64,000 bases of DNA from JBGAPH01 sp046349955 (GTDB lineage: Bacteria; Planctomycetota; Planctomycetia; Pirellulales; JBGAPH01): positions 1 to 64,000 of the forward strand of contig JAXMBI010000024.1 of the NCBI GenBank assembly GCA_046349955.1, read 5' to 3'. Shown one piece after another: positions 29,370-39,352 of this stretch (positions are counted from its first letter, which is position 1; each line of letters opens with the position of its first letter). Both the position numbers and the translations under genes were made by a program. The notes under the pieces were generated by a model. The model made no database searches, had not been told where the DNA came from, and worked only from the letters and a program-made list of their open reading frames with translations.

Positions 29370-30505
29370 CGCACGTCGAGCATTCGCTCGAGCGCCACGA
29401 GCGCCCAGTGTGCGATCTGTGGATCGACCTCGATCACGTTCACCGGCGTGCCGGCCGCCAGGTTCTCGAGGCTCCAGCAGAGGTGTGCCAGGTCGATGCG
29501 ATACATCGTGGCGCACATGCAAACTACGGGCGAAAGGAAGTGAATCTCCTGCTCGGGGTGTTCCTGCTTGAGCCGGTTGACTAGGTGCAGCTCGGTGCCG
29601 ATGGCCCACTTCGTGCCGGCCGGCGCTTCTTGCACGGCGCGAATGATCCGGCCCGTCGAGCCGACGACATCGGACTTGTCGACCACCTCCATCGTGCATT
29701 CGGGGTGGACCAGGATCTGAATGCCTGGGGTCTTTGCGCGGAACTGGTCGATGTGCTCCGGGCGGAACATTTGGTGGACGCTGCAGTGCCCTTGCCAGAG
29801 CAGCACACGGCTGCGGCGCAGCGCGTCTTCGCTGTTGCCGCCCAGGTCGCCGGCGTGCGGATTCCAGACCGGCATCTCCTCGAGCGAAATGCCCATCTTG
29901 CGGGCAGTGTTGCGCCCCAAGTGCTGGTCGGGGAAGAACAGCACGCGCTTGGTGCGGGCAAAGGCCCACTCGAGCACGGCGCGAGCATTGCTCGACGTGC
30001 AGACGATGCCTCCATGCCGCCCACAGAACGCCTTGAGGCTGGCGGCCGAGTTGATGTACGTGACCGGCGTAATCTCCTCGGTGTCGATCACCTCGCCCAA
30101 CTCTTCCCAGGCGCCTTCGACCTGGTGGATCGCGGCCATGTCGGCCATCGAGCAGCCGGCCGCCATGTCGGGCAGGACCACGGTCACTCTTTCGCCGGCG
30201 CGCTCCGCCAGCTTGTCGGGCCGGTTGGCAAGAATGTCGGCCGTTTCGGCCATGAAGTGAACACCGCAAAAGGCGATCGCGCGGCAATCGCTGCTGGCAG
30301 CGGCCATCTGGCTGAGCTGGTAGCTATCGCCCCGCAGATCGGAAAGCGCGATCACCTCGTCCTGCTGGTAATGGTGCCCCAGGATCAGCAGCCGCGAACC
30401 CATCTCCTGGCGCACGGCGTTGATGCGGGCCTGCAGCTCGGCGTTGCCGAGCGAGCGATAAGGCGCAAACTCGAATTTGCCGGCGGCCGTTTCCAAGACT
30501 GGCAT
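29366..30505 (-). CDS. nadA: Quinolinate synthase A
   Basis: 379 aa from the ATG at 30505; the frame is open further upstream but the protein pattern starts here. NadA condenses iminoaspartate with dihydroxyacetone phosphate to quinolinate in NAD synthesis and needs a [4Fe-4S] cluster. Seen: ILGHHYQQDEV, GDSYQLSQMAA, IAFCGVHFMAETADIL, CSMADMA, VCTSSNARAVLEWAF, FPDQHLGRNTA, HPECTMEVVDKSDVVGSTGRI and CMCATMYRIDLAHL, which include the conserved Cys ligands. No nadB or nadC nearby. Confidence 0.94.
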   Translation of the reverse strand: MPVLETAAGKFEFAPYRSLGNAELQARINAVRQEMGSRLLILGHHYQQDEVIALSDLRGDSYQLSQMAAASSDCRAIAFCGVHFMAETADILANRPDKLAERAGERVTVVLPDMAAGCSMADMAAIHQVEGAWEELGEVIDTEEITPVTYINSAASLKAFCGRHGGIVCTSSNARAVLEWAFARTKRVLFFPDQHLGRNTARKMGISLEEMPVWNPHAGDLGGNSEDALRRSRVLLWQGHCSVHQMFRPEHIDQFRAKTPGIQILVHPECTMEVVDKSDVVGSTGRIIRAVQEAPAGTKWAIGTELHLVNRLKQEHPEQEIHFLSPVVCMCATMYRIDLAHLCWSLENLAAGTPVNVIEVDPQIAHWALVALERMLDVR

Positions 30506-30741
30506 GGGCGAATCTCTCCTGCCTCCGCTGCCTAACCTGCGTAGCCCCAACCGTTTGATGCATTCTATCGTACCCCGGTTGCAGCCCCAGGGCGAGGATC
30601 CGAGTGGGCGACCGACAAGCCCTTTGGGCCGCAATTGGCTGGGGAGGCCGGGCCAAGTTTGCCGGCGGCCGCTGCCGATAAGTGAAGGCAGCGCGCCGCG
30701 AGGTTCGGCACGCAGGCCAACTTTCTTCGCCGTGACCCCGT

Positions 30742-31746
30742 ATGCAGCGACTCGGTCCCGACCAATTGACCGCCGTCCTCACTGCCTGTCGGGCGGGAAA
30801 CAGCGAGATCGTCGAGGCACTGGCGCGCAATCTCGATCTCAAGACCACCGTGGCAGTGGGAGAGCCGGGAAGTTGGAAAGCCGCGGCCCCGCCCGCAGGC
30901 TGTGACGGCCCAGGCCTCGTGCTGGCGCTCACGATCGGCAACACGGGCGCGCTGGTGCTCGTGCCCGAAGCCAGCGGATTACTGCCCGCCTGGTACGCGG
31001 CGCCCGACGCCACGGGCCAAAGCAAGCTGACGACGCTGGCGCAAGAGCTGGGCATGCTCATGTTGCCGGAAGACCAAATGCCTGAGGACTTCGCGGCGGG
31101 CCGCGTCGGAAGTCTGGCGAGCGCTTGTCAGCGGAGTGGCGTGGGGGACGGCGCCTCGCTCGTTCCGCTGACGCTCACGGCCGGCGACCGCAGCGGTGAG
31201 CTGCTGCTCGTTTGGCCCGCCGTGTTGCCGACCCAGGCCCTGGCAGGCGCTTCCGACACTAGCGCCGCACCGGCCGCCGCCAGTCAGCCAGAGACGAAGC
31301 CAACCGAGGCGAAGACCAGTTCTGACGCGGCGCCTGCAGCCCCCGAACCCGCCCCGGCGGCGAAGACCAAGCCAGCCGCCGCCGCGCCGCCCGCGCCACC
31401 ACAGCGTGAGCCGGCCCGGCCCGCCCCTGCTCCACCAGCCGGTGGCGATCTCGACATGCTGCCCAGCTATCTCCGCAGTCGGCTGCGGGTCAGCGTGCCG
31501 GTGGTAGTGACGCTGGCCAGCAAGCGGCAAGCGATCGGCCGGATTCTGGAAATCGGTCCGGGCTCGATTCTCCAGTTCGACAAGCTGTGCGACGAAATGC
31601 TCGACCTGTCGGTCGGCAATCACTGCGTTGCGCAGGGCGAAGCGGTCAAAATCGGCGAAAAATTCGGCCTGCGAATCACCTCGCTCACGCTGCCCGAAGA
31701 GCGTTTCGTCGCGCTCCGCAAAGACGGCTCCACGCGGAACTCGTAG
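30742..31746 (+). CDS. FliN/FliY-like flagellar motor switch protein (SpoA domain)
   Basis: 334 aa. The C-terminal 75 residues are a SpoA domain (SRLRVSVPVVVTLASKRQAIGRILEIGPGSILQFDKLCDEMLDLSVGNHCVAQGEAVKIGEKFGLRITSL), the fold of FliN and FliM that builds the flagellar C-ring. Residues about 165-245 are an Ala/Pro-rich linker. The N-terminal domain (LVLALTIGNTGALVLVPEASGLLPAWY) resembles the N-terminal part of FliY-type proteins. Together with cheV it suggests a flagellated life stage, as in many planctomycetes. It stands alone here, with no other fli gene adjacent. Confidence 0.82.
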   Translation: MQRLGPDQLTAVLTACRAGNSEIVEALARNLDLKTTVAVGEPGSWKAAAPPAGCDGPGLVLALTIGNTGALVLVPEASGLLPAWYAAPDATGQSKLTTLAQELGMLMLPEDQMPEDFAAGRVGSLASACQRSGVGDGASLVPLTLTAGDRSGELLLVWPAVLPTQALAGASDTSAAPAAASQPETKPTEAKTSSDAAPAAPEPAPAAKTKPAAAAPPAPPQREPARPAPAPPAGGDLDMLPSYLRSRLRVSVPVVVTLASKRQAIGRILEIGPGSILQFDKLCDEMLDLSVGNHCVAQGEAVKIGEKFGLRITSLTLPEERFVALRKDGSTRNS

Positions 31747-31753
31747 CAGACGG

Positions 31754-32284
31754 CTAGGAGCCCGAGTTGGGCGGGCTGGCCGGCTGGCCATTGTTGCTGC
31801 CCAGTTGCGAGAGCACCTGCAGCAGGCCGTTGATATGCGCCAGGCGGGGGCCGAAGCGGTCGATGAACTCGCCGAGCAGGAATTCTCCTTCGAGCAGCGA
31901 CTCCGCGTTGTCCTGCACCTCGTCGGCCAGGTTCTCGATGAACGTGGTCTGAGCCCGCCCCAGGCTCTCCGCCGCCATCCGGCAGGCTTTCGAGAGGGCC
32001 GGATTCGCCTGCTTCCACTGATTTAGCTCGTTGGCCCGCTGGCGCTGCGGCGCGGAGAGGTGAGTCAGCAGCTCCTCGAGCAGCTCGTTCGTGCGGTCCT
32101 GGGCCGAGAGCAGGTTGCGCAAGAGCCGCGACTGCTCGTCCCCCGACTCCGAAACCGGGCTCGCCACCGCCTCCGAAGACGACGGCGTGATGTCAACCTG
32201 GGTAAACAGCGAAGAGCTTACTTGCGGGCTGCGGCTCATGTCTTCTTCGACACTTGGGGGTGGATTGAACTCCTTGCTCGACAT
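31754..32284 (-). CDS. Conserved-looking helical protein, unknown
   Basis: 176 aa. A disordered Ser/Pro/Glu-rich N-terminus (about 1-50), then a long helical region (RLLRNLLSAQDRTNELLEELLTHLSAPQRQRANELNQWKQANPALSKACRMAAESLGRAQTTF) and a Pro/Ser-rich tail. It converges with the FliN-like gene (7 bp apart). I do not recognise the family. Confidence 0.6.
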   Translation of the reverse strand: MSSKEFNPPPSVEEDMSRSPQVSSSLFTQVDITPSSSEAVASPVSESGDEQSRLLRNLLSAQDRTNELLEELLTHLSAPQRQRANELNQWKQANPALSKACRMAAESLGRAQTTFIENLADEVQDNAESLLEGEFLLGEFIDRFGPRLAHINGLLQVLSQLGSNNGQPASPPNSGS

Positions 32285-32493
32285 TGTAGTTAGCGCTGCC
32301 GAACGTTGCCAGAACCCGAAAAAACTTGCTCGACCGCTGCCGGCGGACCGTCTCCAACCCCTTATCCGCTAAAGTCTCACGCGCAGGGGGCCCGATGTTT
32401 TGCGAAAGAGGGCCTCGGCGGCAAGACCGGCCGCCGAGAAGCTCTCGCAGCACGTGGTTGTCGGATCGGCCTCGAGGATCTTCGCCTCGCACC

Positions 32494-33009
32494 ATGAGTT
32501 CAGCGACCCCCGTCGAGCGCGCGTGCCTGGGTTTCTTCACCACGGTCGAAGACGCGGGGCACGGACTGTTCGGCGGCTACCTGCTGCTCGACCAGGGGGG
32601 CCGGCCGCTCGAGTTCCACTGCACGGCGCCGATCAAGCCCAACCGCGCCCAGGAGATTCTGTACGGCCCGACGCTGCGCCCCTATCTGGTCGGAGAACAG
32701 ATCGGCCAAACGCTCGTGCGCAAGTCGTCGCTCTCGCCGACTGCGGTGTGCGTCGACTCGGCCGAGGCCCTGGAACTGCGCAACCACGTGGAGCTGCCGG
32801 TGATGCTCGTGTGCGGCGACGGTCCGCCGCTCGGACCGTTCACCGAAGCCCGCGCCGGCCGCAACCGGCTGGCCGTTTCGCCGCGGCATGCCAGCGACCT
32901 GACCTGCGTGCCCCAGTTCACTGCGGGCTTGCCCGAGGCCTTCGATTTGGCGGAGCCGTTCGACCGCATTCGCGAAGCCATTGCCGAAGCGCAGCGCGGC
33001 GCCGCCTAG
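32494..33009 (+). CDS. Unknown protein preceding the SNF2 helicase
   Basis: 171 aa from the ATG at 32494; the frame is open upstream to 32326 without a ribosome site. The body is compact: ACLGFFTTVEDAGHGLFGGYLLLDQGGRPLEFHCTAPIKPNRAQEILYGPTLRPYLVGEQIG. It reads like a single alpha/beta domain seen in planctomycetes with no assigned function. The helicase frame begins inside its 3' end, so the two are probably co-transcribed. Confidence 0.65.
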   Translation: MSSATPVERACLGFFTTVEDAGHGLFGGYLLLDQGGRPLEFHCTAPIKPNRAQEILYGPTLRPYLVGEQIGQTLVRKSSLSPTAVCVDSAEALELRNHVELPVMLVCGDGPPLGPFTEARAGRNRLAVSPRHASDLTCVPQFTAGLPEAFDLAEPFDRIREAIAEAQRGAA

Positions 33010-34780
33010 CACCACGTCTCGCTCCACTCGCACTCGCCTTCCGTCCCCCGCACAGCCGACCCCTGCCCGCGTACGCGTGACTCCTTCAGCACCCAGCCGT
33101 GCCTCGGCCTCGCCTCGTTCCGCCCCCGCGGTGCGGAGCTTCCGCCTCGACGCGCCGCCGCCGCGCGTGACCTCGCACCGAGTGGCCGTTGAACGGCCCC
33201 GCGCGTTGTCATTACCGCTGTCGATCGAGCGTCCCGACGTGACGTCGTATCAGTTCGAGGTGGCGCCCCCTTGCGCGCTGCCCAGCTTGCTCGCTCCCGC
33301 CCTGCCAGCGGCTCCTGCGGCCGCTCCGCGCCGGCACACGCGCATCCGTCCGCCGGACGACGTGATCCGCCTCCGCGACCGGCTCTTCTACCTGTTGCAG
33401 CCCTCGCTCGAGACGATTCTCGGCGGCGGCGCGCTCGTCTGCCCGCACGAGCCCTTCAGCTATCAGCTCGAGGGAGTGGCGTTTCTCTACCCCCGCTTCG
33501 CCGCGATCCTGGCCGACGAAATGGGCCTCGGAAAAACGATGCAGGCGGTCACGGCGATGCGGCTCTTGATCCACGCGGGCCAAGCCTCGCGGGTGCTGCT
33601 CGTGTGTCCCAAGCCGCTCGTGACCAACTGGCAGCGAGAGTTCGCCCAGTGGGCGCCGGAATTGCCGCTGAATGTCGTCAGCGGCCCCAAGCCGCGTCGC
33701 CGTTGGCAATGGGAACTGCCCGAGGCGATCGTGACCATCGCCAACTACGAGCTCGTCACCCGCGACGCCGATCTCGTGAGCCAGTCAGGCGTGCGGTTCG
33801 ACCTGGTGGCCCTCGACGAATCACAGCGGATCAAAAACCCCTCGAGCGCCACCAGCCAGGCCGTGCGCTCGATTGCCCGCACCCGGAGTTGGGCGCTTAC
33901 CGGCACTCCGGTGGAGAACAGCCCGCGCGACCTGGTGGGCATTTTCGAGTTCATCTCGCCGGGGCAACTCTCGCCCGAGATGCGTCCGCGGAGCATGGGG
34001 CGGGCGGCCAGCGGCTTCGTGCTGCGGCGAACCAAGTCCGAGGTGCTCAGCGAGCTGCCGCCGAAACTGTTCCGCGACGCCGAAGTCGAGCTTTCGGCTG
34101 CCCAGCAGGAATCGTATCGCCGGGCCGAGGAAGACGGCGTGGTGCATCTGACCGAGATGGGCTCGGCGGCCACGATTCAACACGTGTTCGAGCTCGTGCT
34201 GCGGCTCAAGCAAATCTGCAACTTCGACCCCGCCACCGGCGAGAGCGCCAAGGTCGAGCGGCTGGCGGCCGACCTCGAGGAAGTGGCCGGAAGCGGTTCG
34301 AAAGCGATCGTATTCAGTCAATGGGTGCAGAGCATCGAACAGCTCTCCAAACGGCTGCGGCGGTTCGGCCCGCTCGAATACCACGGCGGCATCCCTTCGG
34401 CCAAACGCGACGGCGTGATCGCCCAGTTCCGCGACGATCCCCGCAAGCATGTGCTCCTCATGAGCTATGGCGCGGGCGCCGTGGGACTCAACCTACAATT
34501 CGCCAGCTACGTGTTCCTGTTCGACCGCTGGTGGAACCCCGCGGTCGAAGATCAGGCGATCAACCGCGCCCATCGCATCGGCGCGACGGGGCCGGTGACC
34601 GTGAGCCGGTTTCTTTCGCTCGGCACGATCGAGGAACGCATCGACCAGGTGCTCGCGCAAAAGCGCGAGCTGTTCGACACCATCTTTTCCGATCTCGCGC
34701 CGCAGGAAGGGCTGGGGCTGACCCAGGACGAGATCTTCGGCCTGTTCCGGCTGCACAAGCCGCACGGAAGAGCTGCCTAA
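32981..34780 (+). CDS. SNF2-family helicase
   Basis: 599 aa if the TTG at 32981 is used; a later start is possible because residues 1-115 are a Pro/Ala/Arg-rich, disordered stretch. RecA lobe 1: YQLEGVAFLYPRFAAILADEMGLGKTMQAVTAM (Walker A GLGKT), VCPKPLVTNWQREF, and motif II as DESQ in LVALDESQRIKN rather than DEAH. Lobe 2: KAIVFSQWVQSIEQL, YHGG, LLMSYGAGAVGLNLQFASYVFLFDRWWNPAVEDQAINRAHRIG. An ATP-driven DNA or chromatin remodelling motor; bacterial members act in DNA repair or transcription recycling. It overlaps the upstream gene by 29 nt and the convergent hydrolase by 4. Confidence 0.88.
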   Translation: MPKRSAAPPSTTSRSTRTRLPSPAQPTPARVRVTPSAPSRASASPRSAPAVRSFRLDAPPPRVTSHRVAVERPRALSLPLSIERPDVTSYQFEVAPPCALPSLLAPALPAAPAAAPRRHTRIRPPDDVIRLRDRLFYLLQPSLETILGGGALVCPHEPFSYQLEGVAFLYPRFAAILADEMGLGKTMQAVTAMRLLIHAGQASRVLLVCPKPLVTNWQREFAQWAPELPLNVVSGPKPRRRWQWELPEAIVTIANYELVTRDADLVSQSGVRFDLVALDESQRIKNPSSATSQAVRSIARTRSWALTGTPVENSPRDLVGIFEFISPGQLSPEMRPRSMGRAASGFVLRRTKSEVLSELPPKLFRDAEVELSAAQQESYRRAEEDGVVHLTEMGSAATIQHVFELVLRLKQICNFDPATGESAKVERLAADLEEVAGSGSKAIVFSQWVQSIEQLSKRLRRFGPLEYHGGIPSAKRDGVIAQFRDDPRKHVLLMSYGAGAVGLNLQFASYVFLFDRWWNPAVEDQAINRAHRIGATGPVTVSRFLSLGTIEERIDQVLAQKRELFDTIFSDLAPQEGLGLTQDEIFGLFRLHKPHGRAA

Positions 34781-35646
34781 GGCGCACGCGGCGTTTCCGG
34801 CGCAGGCAGCATCATTGCCTCCATGGCGTCGGCCATGCGGCGCTGGCCGGTGGGCGTGAGATGGATCGTGTCGACGGTGTTCCCGCGCGGCGCGACGATC
34901 GACAGGAGCACGCGCTTCGGCACGAGCTGCACGCCGTACTGACGAGCCAGCCGCCGCTGCGCTGCGCCAAACGCGTGCGCGAAGGGAGGCAGCGGCAGCT
35001 CGAGCATCACCACCTGCCGGCCCGGCGAGCAGACTTTGCTCAATAGGGTCTCCAGGTCGGCGGCGAACTGCTGGGCCAAGGTCGTGCCGAGCACGTCGTT
35101 GCCGCCGATCTCGAGCAGCACGAGTTCTCCGGAGATGCCCTCGCGGGCGACGCGCTTGGCCGCCGAGGCGGCTGTTTCTCCCACGTGCGACAGATCCTGC
35201 ACCTCGATGCCGCGCTCGCGAGCCAAGATCGCCGGCCAGCGCTCGGCTTGATCGGCGGCGCCCATGCCGGCCGTCAGCGAGTCGGCCACGACCGTGAGAC
35301 TGCGGGCGCCGCTGGGCGCGATGCGAAGCGGAAGATGGTAGGGAAGTTCGCTGATCGCAAGCACCAGGGCTGCTGCCGCCAGCCCCGCCGCGGGCCAACG
35401 CGCCGGACGTTCGCGTCGCAGGTTCACGCCCCAGAAGAGGGTCGCGACCGTGGCGAGCGCGATCCCCCACCAAGGAATCGGCGTCGAAGAAACCACCATC
35501 GCCAGGGCGCCTACGAGCAGCGCGAGCACGGCCAGCCGCCGCGCGAAACGCCGCGCGCATACCCCGAGCGCGGCCGCGGCGAGCACCAGGGCCAACCCGG
35601 AAAAGTAGGCTTGTCCGCTGGCAATGTGGTAGACCAGGCTGTTCAT
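34777..35646 (-). CDS. Membrane-anchored SGNH/GDSL hydrolase
   Basis: 289 aa. Three or four transmembrane helices fill residues about 10-110. A GDSL-type domain follows with the Ser block in VVADSLTAGMGAA, the Asn block GGNDVLG and the Asp-His pair in DTIHLTPTG. It should cleave an ester (lipid, acyl or acetyl group) at the membrane surface. The Ser block reads ADSL rather than GDSL. Substrate unknown. Confidence 0.82.
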   Translation of the reverse strand: MNSLVYHIASGQAYFSGLALVLAAAALGVCARRFARRLAVLALLVGALAMVVSSTPIPWWGIALATVATLFWGVNLRRERPARWPAAGLAAAALVLAISELPYHLPLRIAPSGARSLTVVADSLTAGMGAADQAERWPAILARERGIEVQDLSHVGETAASAAKRVAREGISGELVLLEIGGNDVLGTTLAQQFAADLETLLSKVCSPGRQVVMLELPLPPFAHAFGAAQRRLARQYGVQLVPKRVLLSIVAPRGNTVDTIHLTPTGQRRMADAMEAMMLPAPETPRAP

Positions 35647-35833
35647 CGGGCCTCCGTCTCGCGCCGTTCCTCCATCCTAATCCAGGTGGTTTTGTAGTTG
35701 CACGCCCCGGCGGGCGGATTAGAACAAGAGAGGCGAGCGGACGCCCCACCCAGGCGTTCCACCCGCCGGTCGGTTCCCCGCCTGGCGCCTTCCGCCCCTG
35801 CCTTGTTGTCCCGCCTGCCTTGCAGGGTCTTGC

Positions 35834-38800
35834 ATGTCCCGCTCCGCCCCTGTGTTCCGTAGCGCTGCGCTCGCGGCGCTGGTTCTTTCCTTGCTCGCCT
35901 TGCGCGGCCAGGCAGACGAAACACCCCCGCCGCCGAAGCTGGTTGCCAGCCCTCACGTAACGTCGCTCCGCGTTCCGGAGGATCTGGAGATCCGCGAGCT
36001 GCTCCGCGAGCCTGCAGTGGCGAACCCGCTCTATCTGACCTTCGACGAGCGCGGGCGGCTGTGGATCGCGCAGTACCGGCAGTACCCGTGGCCGGCGGGG
36101 CAGCGGCTCGTGAGCCGCGACGCGGTCTGGCGCAACGTCTACGATCCGCCGTTCGCGCCACCGCCGCCGCACGCGGCCGACTCTCCCTTTCGCGGCAAAG
36201 ATCGTATCACGATCCACGAAGACACCGACCAGGACGGCCGCTTCGACAAGGAAACGGTGTTCCTCGACGGCCTGAACTTCGCCACGGCGGCGCTCCCCGG
36301 CCGCGGCGGCGTGTTCGTGATGAACCCGCCCTACCTGCTCTTCTATGCCGACCGCAACCACGACGACGTGCCTGACGACCCCACGCCGCGCGTGCTCCTC
36401 TCGGGCTTCGGCATCGAAGACTCACACTCGATCGCCAACAGCCTGCGTTGGGGCCCCGACGGCTGGATCTACGCCACGCAGGGGAGCACCGTCAGCGGCG
36501 CGATCGTGCGCCACGGGGCCGACAACCAGCCGCTGCCTGGCGAGAAACCCATCCACTCGCTGGGGCAAAACGTGTGGCGGTATCACCCCGAGAAGCATTT
36601 GTACGAGATCTTCGCCGAAGGAGGCGGCAACGCCTTCGGCGTCGAGATCGACTCGGCCGGCCGCGTCTACTCGGGGCACAACGGCGGCGACACCCGCGGC
36701 TTCCACTACGTGCAAGGGGGCTACTACCAAAAGACCTTCGGCAAGCACGGCGAGCTCTCGAACCGCTTTGCCTTCGGCTACTTCCCGGCGATGAAGCACC
36801 ACGCCGTGGAGCGTTTCACCCACACGTTCGCCATCTACGAGGCCGACGCCCTGCCGGAGCGCTACCGCGGCAAGCTGTTCGGCGTGGCGCCCCACATCCA
36901 CTATGTGATCCATAGCGAGATCGAGGCCGACGGCTCGAGCCGCCGCACCCGCGACCTGGGGCAGGTGGTCGTCCCCGGCGAGGCCGACCGTGACGACTGG
37001 TTCACGCCGGTCGACATTCAGCTCGGCCCCGACGGCGCGCTCTACATCGCCGACTGGTACGCGATGCAGGCGAACCACTACCACGCCCACGAGGGACAAA
37101 CGAACCCCGACCTGGGACGCATTTACCGGTTGCAAGCGCACGGCGCCAAGCCTGCCCCCAAGTTCGATCTCGCGCGGCTCTCGAGCGAGGAGTTGGTCGA
37201 CCGCTATCTCGCGCACTCCAATCGCTGGCACCGACAGACCGCGCTGCGACTGCTGGGCGATCGGCGCGACGCCGCGCTTGTGCCCAAGCTCGAAAAGCTG
37301 GTCGCCGCGCAAGCGGGCCAAACGGCGCTCGAGGCTTTCTGGGCGCTGTACCTCTCCGGCGGGTTCGACGAAGCCGTGGCTCTGCGCGCGCTTGACCATC
37401 CGAATCCGCATGTCCGCCGCTGGACGGTGCGATTGTTGGGCGACGAGCGCCAAACGACGCCGAGCATTGCCCACAAGCTCGCGCAAATGGCGGCTGATGA
37501 GCCCGAGGTCGAAGTCCGCTCGCAACTCGCGAGCACCGCGCGCAGGTTGCCCACCGGCGACTGCCTGCCGATCGTTGCGGCCCTGCTCGGCCGCCGGGAA
37601 GACGCCAGCGACATCCATCTGCCAGGCTTGCTCTGGTGGGCCCTCGAGGCGCACGCCGGCGATCATGAGGCGGTGCTGGCGGCCTGCGCTCAGCCGGTGC
37701 TCTGGAACACGGCCATCACGTTCGAGAAAGCGACTTTGCCGCAGAACGTCATGCGCCGCTGGGCAATGCTCGCCACGCGGGCCGACCTGCTCGCGTGTGC
37801 CCGGTTGCTCGAACTGGCGCCCGACGAGGCGGCGCGGCAGCGGCTGGTGGCCAGCTTCGTGCAGGCGAGCGAAGGGCGGCCGCTGCCTCCGCTCCCCGAC
37901 GAACTTGCCGAGGCGCTCGGCAAATCGGAAGGCCCTTTTGCCACGGTCCTCGGCGTGCGCCGGGGCGATCCGGCCGCCGTGCGGAAGGCGCTCGCCCGCG
38001 TGGCCGACGAGCAGGCGCCGCGCTCCGAGCGATTGCCCCTGCTGGCGGCTTTGGGCGACGTGAAAGCCGAGCCCGCGAGAACTGCCCCCGCGCTCACGGC
38101 GCTCGTCGCGTCGTCCGCCGACGCTGCGGTGCGCAGCGCGGCGCTCGGGGCGCTGCAGAAGCTCGCGCGGCCAGAGACCGGCGCCGCGGTTGTCGCTCAG
38201 CTCGCGGCGTTGCCGGCCGATGTCCGTCCGGCCGCCGAATCGCTGCTTGCCAGCCGGCCCGAATGGGCAGCGGCCCTGCTCGCCGCCGTCTCCGCTGGCG
38301 CGATCAAGCCTGACTCCCTCGCGGCCGACACGATCGAGCGGCTGCGCCGGCATCGCCAAACCGAGGTGGCCGCACAAGTGGCGAGTCTGTTCCCAGCCAC
38401 AACGCAGAGCGCCGCCGAGTTCGACCGCCGCATCGACCTGCTGGCGGGCGTGCTCGCCGAAGGAAAGGGCAATCCGCTCACGGGGCAAGAAGTCTTTCAC
38501 GCCAAGGCCGACTGCGGCAAGTGCCACACGATGTTCAATCGCGGCGGCCAAATCGGCCCCGACCTGACCGTGTTCCATCGCACGAGCCCGCGGCTGCTCC
38601 TGCTCTCGATCGTCAACCCGAGCGCCGAAATCCGCGAAGGCTTCGAGAGCCTGACGGTCACCACGGCCGATGGCAGCGTGCTCAGCGGCTTCAAAATCGA
38701 GCAGAACGACCAGGTGCTCGTCCTCCGCGGCATCGACGGCCAAAATCAAACGATCGCCGCCGAAAACCTCGACGAGATCATCCCCAACCGGAAATCGCTG

Positions 38801-38887
38801 ATGCCAGAGGGGCTGCTCGACGGGCTGACGGACGAAGAACTGCGCGACCTCTTCGCGTTTCTGGCCAGCACGACGCCGCCGAAGTAG
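35834..38887 (+). CDS. PVC-type membrane-bound dehydrogenase with HEAT repeats and c-type haem domain
   Basis: 1017 aa with signal peptide (about 1-27). Residues about 40-430 are a beta-propeller of the planctomycete membrane-bound dehydrogenase type (LYLTFDERGRLWIAQYRQYP; DTDQDGRFDKETVFLDGLNF; GLRWGPDGWIY-like SLRWGPDGWIYATQG; VDIQLGPDGALYIADWYAMQ). Residues about 450-860 are HEAT-like helical repeats. The C-terminus is a PVC haem-binding domain with CGKCH at about 893-897 and a Met in the C-terminal half. Expected to be a periplasmic PQQ-like or sugar-oxidising enzyme passing electrons to the haem; substrate not known. Paralogous families are large in planctomycetes. Confidence 0.88.
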   Translation: MSRSAPVFRSAALAALVLSLLALRGQADETPPPPKLVASPHVTSLRVPEDLEIRELLREPAVANPLYLTFDERGRLWIAQYRQYPWPAGQRLVSRDAVWRNVYDPPFAPPPPHAADSPFRGKDRITIHEDTDQDGRFDKETVFLDGLNFATAALPGRGGVFVMNPPYLLFYADRNHDDVPDDPTPRVLLSGFGIEDSHSIANSLRWGPDGWIYATQGSTVSGAIVRHGADNQPLPGEKPIHSLGQNVWRYHPEKHLYEIFAEGGGNAFGVEIDSAGRVYSGHNGGDTRGFHYVQGGYYQKTFGKHGELSNRFAFGYFPAMKHHAVERFTHTFAIYEADALPERYRGKLFGVAPHIHYVIHSEIEADGSSRRTRDLGQVVVPGEADRDDWFTPVDIQLGPDGALYIADWYAMQANHYHAHEGQTNPDLGRIYRLQAHGAKPAPKFDLARLSSEELVDRYLAHSNRWHRQTALRLLGDRRDAALVPKLEKLVAAQAGQTALEAFWALYLSGGFDEAVALRALDHPNPHVRRWTVRLLGDERQTTPSIAHKLAQMAADEPEVEVRSQLASTARRLPTGDCLPIVAALLGRREDASDIHLPGLLWWALEAHAGDHEAVLAACAQPVLWNTAITFEKATLPQNVMRRWAMLATRADLLACARLLELAPDEAARQRLVASFVQASEGRPLPPLPDELAEALGKSEGPFATVLGVRRGDPAAVRKALARVADEQAPRSERLPLLAALGDVKAEPARTAPALTALVASSADAAVRSAALGALQKLARPETGAAVVAQLAALPADVRPAAESLLASRPEWAAALLAAVSAGAIKPDSLAADTIERLRRHRQTEVAAQVASLFPATTQSAAEFDRRIDLLAGVLAEGKGNPLTGQEVFHAKADCGKCHTMFNRGGQIGPDLTVFHRTSPRLLLLSIVNPSAEIREGFESLTVTTADGSVLSGFKIEQNDQVLVLRGIDGQNQTIAAENLDEIIPNRKSLMPEGLLDGLTDEELRDLFAFLASTTPPK

Positions 38888-38919
38888 GGTCCGCTGTGCG
38901 GACCAATGGACGCGCTCCT

Positions 38920-38947
38920 GGCGAGCGGCCGGCGTAAGCCGGCTGAC
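38920..38947. repeat. Dispersed GC-rich repeat, copy 1 (GGCGAGCGGCCGGCGTAAGC...)
   Basis: 28-bp sequence identical to 40829-40856, and close to the inverted copy at 40889-40917. It contains the dyad GCCGGC...GCCGGC around GTAA. It lies between the dehydrogenase and the 103-aa gene. Confidence 0.75.
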
Positions 38948-38976
38948 CGGCGCCGGTGAAAATTAGGACGTCGGCC

Positions 38977-39288
38977 ATGGCCCAGCAAACGTCGCCTCTG
39001 TTGCTCCTGGTGATCGTCGCGTTCTTGGCGATCCGATTCGGTCTGATCGTTGTGAAATTCGCTCGCTGGAGTCCCACGCGGGAGCAAATCATTGCAGCGT
39101 TGGCACGGTTCTCCGCACTTGCACTCGCTGTTCTCGGCGTTCTGTTCTACGTCGACGGCACGTTTTGGGGCAGGCTGATCGGCGTTGCGCTCATGCTGGC
39201 GGCCGCCGCCTGCGTCCTGGTGGCGGCCGGCCAGGATGTGGCCGCGCGGTTTCCGCCAGAGGGGGAGGATCGCCAAGAGCGAGGCTAG
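38977..39288 (+). CDS. Small membrane protein with three helices, unknown
   Basis: 103 aa from the ATG at 38977. Hydrophobic helices at about 7-26, 43-61 and 67-87, with a short charged tail. No family recognised. The permease frame in another reading register opens inside its 3' end, but the permease probably starts about 65 bp after it. Confidence 0.55.
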   Translation: MAQQTSPLLLLVIVAFLAIRFGLIVVKFARWSPTREQIIAALARFSALALAVLGVLFYVDGTFWGRLIGVALMLAAAACVLVAAGQDVAARFPPEGEDRQERG

Positions 39289-39352
39289 TGCCTTTGAGGC
39301 TGGCTTGGCTATCCTGTGCTCCTTGCGTTCGCCCCCGAAAAGCCCCGTTGAG